Assembly: GCA_902783615.1 (NCBI GenBank)
Contig: CACZRQ010000080.1
Coordinates: forward strand, 1-5,960
Length of the DNA: 5,960 bases
Direction of reading: 5' to 3'
Source of the DNA: an uncultured Bacteroidales bacterium
Lineage (GTDB): Bacteria > Bacteroidota > Bacteroidia > Bacteroidales > Bacteroidaceae
In this document: piece after piece, positions 5,563-5,960 of the stretch
Numbering within the stretch: position 1 is the first letter of the stretch
Layout of the letters: each line of letters begins with the position of its first letter
Notes under the pieces: model-generated
What the model saw: only the letters and a program-made list of their open reading frames with translations
What the model was told of the DNA's origin: nothing
The model's database searches: none
Made by a program: the position numbers and the translations under genes

Positions 5563-5960
5563 TCAGTCACTTCCGCAACGGTAGGGTTCTTCAGCTCCAG
5601 TTTATATTTCTTGTTCACGCCACAGATGTCCATGTGGAGCTTCTGCGGGTTCACGTCTTTCATATCGCTCACCAGGTTGTAGCCAGCCTTCTGAATCACA
5701 GGCACCCAGTCCTCGCTGATGCCCAAGGCCACATATTTCTCCACGCTGTCCTTCGGTGTCACCTTCTCCGGGCGCATCTGTGGGAACAGCAGCACCTCCT
5801 GGATGAAGGTCTTGCCCGTCATCAGCATCACCAGACGGTCGATGCCGATGCCGATGCCGCTCGTTGGAGGCATGCCATACTGCAAAGCGCGCAGGAAGTC
5901 CTGATCGATGATCATGGCCTCGTCGTCACCCTTGGCAGCCAGTCGCATCTGCTCCTTGAA
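5541..5960 (-). CDS. lysS: Lysyl-tRNA synthetase, class II (3' part only)
   Basis: The frame enters from the right edge and gives the last 139 residues. LysS charges tRNA-Lys with lysine using ATP in the cytoplasm. The visible part begins FKEQMRLAAKGDDEAM, then has LRALQYGMPPTSGIGIGIDRLVMLMT, which contains class II motif 3 (the ATP-binding arginine in GIDRL), followed by LLFPQMRPE. E. coli LysS stops almost exactly there (LFPAMRPVK), whereas this protein continues for about 74 residues. The extension contains a helix-hairpin-helix-like segment (ISEDWVPVIQKAGY, then DVNPQKLHMDICGVNKKY) and an acidic/amphipathic end. Long C-terminal extensions are, to my knowledge, typical of Bacteroidetes LysS (about 575 residues in all). 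The gene overlaps gpsA and is the first gene seen of the minus-strand operon. Its start and promoter lie outside the window. Confidence 0.97.
   Translation of the reverse strand, partial: FKEQMRLAAKGDDEAMIIDQDFLRALQYGMPPTSGIGIGIDRLVMLMTGKTFIQEVLLFPQMRPEKVTPKDSVEKYVALGISEDWVPVIQKAGYNLVSDMKDVNPQKLHMDICGVNKKYKLELKNPTVAEVTEWQSKIQ

Noticed and set aside
1..5960. A CRISPR array, toxin-antitoxin pair, defence system or other new multi-gene system
   Set aside because: No regularly spaced direct repeats were seen. Apart from the one exported protein and the partial gene beside it, every supported gene belongs to a known housekeeping or HAD family.

Overview
The window reads as chromosomal DNA from a member of the Bacteroidales, most likely Prevotellaceae (Prevotella/Segatella-like). 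The evidence is of four kinds. Two promoters match the Bacteroidetes -7 consensus TAnnTTTG (1117-1124 on the minus strand, 1275-1282 on the plus strand). Ribosome-binding sites are mostly absent or weak. The lysyl-tRNA synthetase carries a long C-terminal extension, and glucose-6-phosphate isomerase is of the short bacterial type. The genus is inferred; the phylum-level call is well supported.

Left part (1-960, plus strand): the last 30 codons of an unrecognised gene are followed 15 bp later by a gene for a 260-residue protein with a signal peptide, a charged TPR-like helical segment and a beta-rich C-terminus. The pair ends at a strong terminator hairpin (917-958). The middle gap (893-1314) has no protein gene. 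It holds this terminator, a second small hairpin, a minus-strand tRNA-Arg(CCG) with its own promoter, and the plus-strand promoter of asnA.

Centre (1315-2465): asnA, ammonia-dependent asparagine synthetase, stands alone as a monocistronic unit. It ends in a cluster of C/G-rich hairpins with T-tracts that also separates it from the convergent operon to the right.

Right part (2466-5960, minus strand): a compact operon read right to left. It comprises lysS (only the 3' end is in the window), gpsA (sn-glycerol-3-phosphate dehydrogenase), pgi (glucose-6-phosphate isomerase) and a HAD-family sugar-phosphate phosphatase/mutase-like gene. lysS/gpsA and pgi/HAD overlap, and gpsA and pgi are 14 bp apart, so the four are probably co-transcribed and partly translationally coupled. 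GpsA draws dihydroxyacetone phosphate into phospholipid backbone synthesis, PGI sits at the glucose-6-P/fructose-6-P node, and the HAD enzyme probably acts on a phosphosugar. The operon therefore joins central carbon and lipid-precursor metabolism to tRNA charging.

I found no mobile element, CRISPR array, phage gene or defence system. Most of the window is ordinary housekeeping DNA. The less explained items are the secreted 260-aa protein, the LysS C-terminal extension, the HAD N-terminal extension with its variant motif IV, and the repeated C/G-rich hairpins between asnA and the HAD gene.
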